Shown here: positions 61,565 through 64,000 of the stretch, one piece after another
Layout of the letters: each line of letters starts with the position of its first letter
How positions within the stretch are numbered: position 1 is the first letter of the stretch
NCBI RefSeq assembly: GCF_019880305.1
Contig: NZ_CP082301.1
Coordinates: forward strand, 7,688,001-7,752,000
DNA length: 64,000 nt
Reading direction: 5' to 3'
From: Streptomyces decoyicus
GTDB lineage: Bacteria > Actinomycetota > Actinomycetes > Streptomycetales > Streptomycetaceae
The notes under the pieces: generated by a model
What the model saw: only the letters and a program-made list of their open reading frames with translations
What the model was told of the DNA's origin: nothing
The model's database searches: none
Position numbers and translations under genes: made by a program

Positions 61565-62563
61565 ATGAAGCGCCTGCGTGTCCGTGCTGCCGTGAGTGTG
61601 GTGGCTCTGGGGCTGCTGTCCGGTTGCGGCCACGGCAGGGACATCGTCGACGCATCGAGTGTGCCGCGGCTGCGGGCCCATCATGCGGCGGATGCCGTCA
61701 ACGGCAAGCCCCGGGCGGTGGTGCCCCGCGGCCCGCGCTCCTCCTTCACGCCGTTCCGTACCACGGGGGACGACGGCACCCAGGTCGTGAGGACGAAGTG
61801 GCACGGGCGGAAGTCCGGTTTCACCGGCGACATTTGGGCCTGGGTGCCGCCGGAGTACCACGAGCCGCAGTACGCCAGGAGCGGGTTTCCGGTGCTGATC
61901 GCGCTGCCCGGTGCCTATGGCTATCCGTTCAACTACTGGGCCGGGGACGCCTTTGCGCTCCAGGAGCGGATCGCGGAGTGGTCGCGGCAGGGCAAGACGC
62001 TGCCGTTCGTCGTCGTCATGCCGGTGCTCAATCCGGGCAGGAAGTACTACGACGGCAGTGACATCCCGGGGCAGCCGAAGATGGGCACGTGGCTGACCGA
62101 GGATGTACCGGACTTCGCGCGGGCCAACTTCCGTACGCTCGACAGCCGTGACGGCTGGGCGTTCATGGGGTCCTCGTCCGGCGGGTTCGCCGCGCTGAAG
62201 GCCGTGCTCAAAAAGCCGCAGAAGTTCAAGGCGGCCATCGTCAACGGGCCCGACACGAGGCCGGATTCGCCGATGTGGCAGGGGCATCCGGCCGAGATGC
62301 GTGCCAATGACCCACGCCATCTGGCGCGGCAGCTGACCGCGCACAAGGGCTTGCCCGTCTACCTGGCCTTCGAGCTGGGCAGCAAGGAGGCGGCGGTGCC
62401 CGATGTGAAGCGCTTCATCAAGGACTACACCGGCGGGCCGGTGCACTCCACGCTCTTCGAGATACCGGATGGTGTGCACAGCGGTCACACCTACATCCAG
62501 CGGATGGCCGACTCGCTGCACTGGATCAGCGAACAGATGCAGGGCCCCGTGCCGTCCGTTTGA
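61565..62563 (+). CDS. Esterase-family lipoprotein, alpha/beta hydrolase (copy B)
   Basis: A 332-residue lipoprotein with lipobox L-L-S-G-C (Cys21), the close paralogue of the protein at 8317-9342. They share GFPVLIALPG, LPFVVVMPVLNP / LPFIVVMPMLNP, DIPGQ-x-KMGTWLTEDV and the nucleophile segment RDGWAFMGSSSGGFA. The C-terminal His region is DGVHSGHTYIQR. The start at 61565 (ATG) follows AGGAGAACGTCCC. The two copies lie on opposite strands, 53 kb apart. Substrate unknown. Confidence 0.88.
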   Translation: MKRLRVRAAVSVVALGLLSGCGHGRDIVDASSVPRLRAHHAADAVNGKPRAVVPRGPRSSFTPFRTTGDDGTQVVRTKWHGRKSGFTGDIWAWVPPEYHEPQYARSGFPVLIALPGAYGYPFNYWAGDAFALQERIAEWSRQGKTLPFVVVMPVLNPGRKYYDGSDIPGQPKMGTWLTEDVPDFARANFRTLDSRDGWAFMGSSSGGFAALKAVLKKPQKFKAAIVNGPDTRPDSPMWQGHPAEMRANDPRHLARQLTAHKGLPVYLAFELGSKEAAVPDVKRFIKDYTGGPVHSTLFEIPDGVHSGHTYIQRMADSLHWISEQMQGPVPSV

Positions 62564-62694
62564 CGCACCGTCGCCCAGGTGGTCGCACGGCAGGGGTCTT
62601 CCTGTTGCCGACGCCGGGCCACCCGTAAGAATTGTCCGTGACCCGGCCATGGGAGCGCGGCCGGTGATGATGTCGGCCCGCTGGAGGGAGAACC

Positions 62695-63051
62695 GTGCGA
62701 AATCTGCGAGTCGTCGGTCTGGCGCTGGCGGGCACGGCTCTGCTGGCAGGGAGCATCACGGCGGGCAACCAGTGGCTGGGGGAGCGGGACGCGACCAGTG
62801 AGGTGGACGGGACGACCGACACCGTCCCGCGCGACGAGGTCGCCCGCTCGATCTCGGGCCATCTGTCGCTTCCGGTGATTCCCCGGGGGCCGCGCTCGGT
62901 CGACTGCGCCAAGGACCTGCGCGCGGTCAAGGGGGCGTGGACCCACTGCACGGCGCACTACTTGCGCGGGACCGACCGCGACATGACCGTACGCGTCGTC
63001 CGGGTCCGCGGCGGCGAGATCACTTATGTCCACGACACCCCGCATCGCTGA
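62695..63051 (+). CDS. Exported DUF4333-like small protein
   Basis: A 118-residue protein from a GTG (62695) with GGAGGGAG upstream. Signal peptide VRNLRVVGLALAGTALLAGS, then a short domain with two cysteines: SVDCAKDLRAVKGAWTHCTA and MTVRVVRVRGGEITYVHD. The C-(x)n-C pattern and the final strand resemble DUF4333. Secreted or membrane-tethered; function unknown. Confidence 0.75.
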   Translation: MRNLRVVGLALAGTALLAGSITAGNQWLGERDATSEVDGTTDTVPRDEVARSISGHLSLPVIPRGPRSVDCAKDLRAVKGAWTHCTAHYLRGTDRDMTVRVVRVRGGEITYVHDTPHR

Positions 63052-63485
63052 ACTGCGCTGACCGGCCCCCGGTTTCGGTGTGGGCCACGTCACACGCGTA
63101 TGCCCTGACGGTTCGTCAGGAGCTGGCCGGGACTCTTGCTCCGAGGTCCGGCAATGCGCCCAATGGCCCCGAAGCAGGCCTTTGTTGAATCTGCTTCAGA
63201 TGTGCCGGGTGTTCAGATCGCCGTTGGACGACGGGTGTTGCTGTGATGCTAAGATCATCGCACTTGCCAACGGGGTAGTCACCTGATATGGCAGGAAAGA
63301 AATTCCGCGCATTGGCCTAAGAAAACCGCCACCCCGGGGAGAACTATGCCATTAGCCGGCCCTTTGATGGCTTTCTGGCAGGCGACTGTGCGTGGCCGTT
63401 CATGTATCTCTGGGAGCGCGATTGATTCCGCACGTCGCGGCCAGACATACGACACCTGGTGGCTCCGTCGTCCGAAGAGAGTCCT
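63052..63485. other. Low-GC gap before the truncated kinase gene
   Basis: About 430 bases without a supported gene. It is visibly less GC-rich than most of the window, especially 63220-63480. TGCTAAGAT at about 63246 may be a -10-like element, but the -35 is unclear. The boundary may mark a transition to a different type of locus. Confidence 0.5.
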
Positions 63486-64000
63486 ATGACGCAATACTTC
63501 CAGGATCCAGCGTTCTGGGGTTTGATCGCTGGTACCCCTGTCGCCGCAACCGCGATTATTCGCGGCAGAAAAAAGATCACGGAGCTTCGACAAGAAAAGA
63601 CTGAGCTCAAGCAGCACTACGCCAATCTTGAAGATCACTACACGGAGGCGGTGGAAGAGGCCAAGGACCGGGCCGAAGAGGCCACCAAGACCACGCTGAA
63701 GTCCGCCATGCGGACGCTTCAGGGCCTGGCGAGCGAGCAGCAGCTGGCGATTTCCAAGCTCCAGGAGACCTATGGCGAGCACAAGATCCTTCAGGATCTG
63801 CTCGACATCGACCACATGAACTCGCAGTTTGCGCGGCGTGCCCAGTCCATCGCCGTCCTGTGTGACGGCTGGCTCGGCCGGCGGCGGCACAATGCCTCGC
63901 TCTACGATGTGGTCCGCAGTGCCAAGGGCCGCATTCGCCATTTCACGCGCGTCGAGATCCGGTCGCAGAGTAATTTCGCCATCGTGAGCCGTGCCGTTGA
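63486..64000 (+). CDS. Conservon-type sensor-kinase-like ATPase, N-terminal fragment
   Basis: The gene begins MTQYFQDPAFWGLIAGTPVA with CGAAGAGAG upstream, and runs off the right edge (171 codons visible). A single hydrophobic segment (FWGLIAGTPVAATAII) is followed by a long coiled coil (ELRQEKTELKQHYANLED and on). A dimerisation/phosphoacceptor-like helix follows: LLDIDHMNSQFARRAQSIAV, then WLGRRRHNASLYDVVRSAKG and FTRVEIRSQSNFAIVSRAV. This resembles the Streptomyces conservon sensor (CvnA-type) or its ATP-binding relatives, which control development and antibiotics with GTPases. The ATPase domain itself is outside the window, so the call is tentative. Codon use is less GC-biased than its neighbours. 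Confidence 0.7.
   Translation, partial: MTQYFQDPAFWGLIAGTPVAATAIIRGRKKITELRQEKTELKQHYANLEDHYTEAVEEAKDRAEEATKTTLKSAMRTLQGLASEQQLAISKLQETYGEHKILQDLLDIDHMNSQFARRAQSIAVLCDGWLGRRRHNASLYDVVRSAKGRIRHFTRVEIRSQSNFAIVSRAV

Overview
The window is a high-GC (roughly 70 percent or more) actinobacterial chromosome segment, almost certainly from a Streptomyces. Coding frames have strong third-position GC bias. GTG and TTG starts sit behind GGAGG-type ribosome sites. Several families are typical of the genus: a SapA-like spore-associated protein, an SCO6745-family protein, DUF6400, an MT0933-type small protein, a divergent third-type EF-Tu, and binding-protein/permease operons that lack their own ATPase. The species cannot be told from the window. 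There are no rRNA or tRNA genes, insertion sequences, prophage or CRISPR arrays that I can see.

Layout. 1-4.1 kb: an S4-domain fragment, a divergent Ku / LigD-polymerase end-joining pair and MurJ. 4.2-9.9 kb: a proline-rich protein, a secreted endonuclease I, a D,D-carboxypeptidase with an altered SxN motif, a cold-shock protein, an MT0933-type small protein and an esterase lipoprotein. 9.9-21.2 kb: a binding-protein/permease operon with three glycosidases (GH5, GH85, GH38) and a divergent LacI regulator, best read as import and breakdown of mannose-rich N-glycans. 21.3-27.8 kb: an SDR/DUF2867 protein, a SapA-like protein, a GH25 lysozyme, and two near-duplicate secreted transglycosylases with similar structured leaders. 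27.8-32.8 kb: an ArsR/SRPBCC pair, a compact ACP / ketosynthase / alpha-beta hydrolase operon, and OhrR/Ohr. 32.8-38.8 kb: a second sugar operon (binding protein, two permeases, GH1 beta-glucosidase) with a divergent ROK regulator. 38.9-43.3 kb: an amidohydrolase, an APC permease and a divergent TetR regulator. 43.3-63 kb: mainly housekeeping and conserved Streptomyces genes, including a PP2C phosphatase, S41 peptidase, UppP, two SNARE-associated/DedA-type membrane proteins, EF-Tu3, a patatin, an MFS exporter, a STAND-type ATPase and a second copy of the esterase lipoprotein. 63-64 kb: a less GC-rich stretch leads into a truncated sensor-kinase-like gene of the Streptomyces conservon type.

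How the genes work together. In the first sugar locus a Tat-exported GH85 endoglycosidase would release N-glycans outside the cell. The lipoprotein and two permeases would import them, and the two glycosidases without signal peptides (GH38 alpha-mannosidase and GH5, probably a beta-mannosidase) would finish the job in the cytoplasm. The divergent LacI gene and the operon each have a promoter overlapped by a copy of the same 20-bp palindrome, so the control circuit can be read from the sequence. The second sugar locus has the same logic, with a ROK regulator and a palindrome over the operon -10. The least explained parts are the ACP/KS/hydrolase operon and the paired leaders of the two transglycosylase genes.
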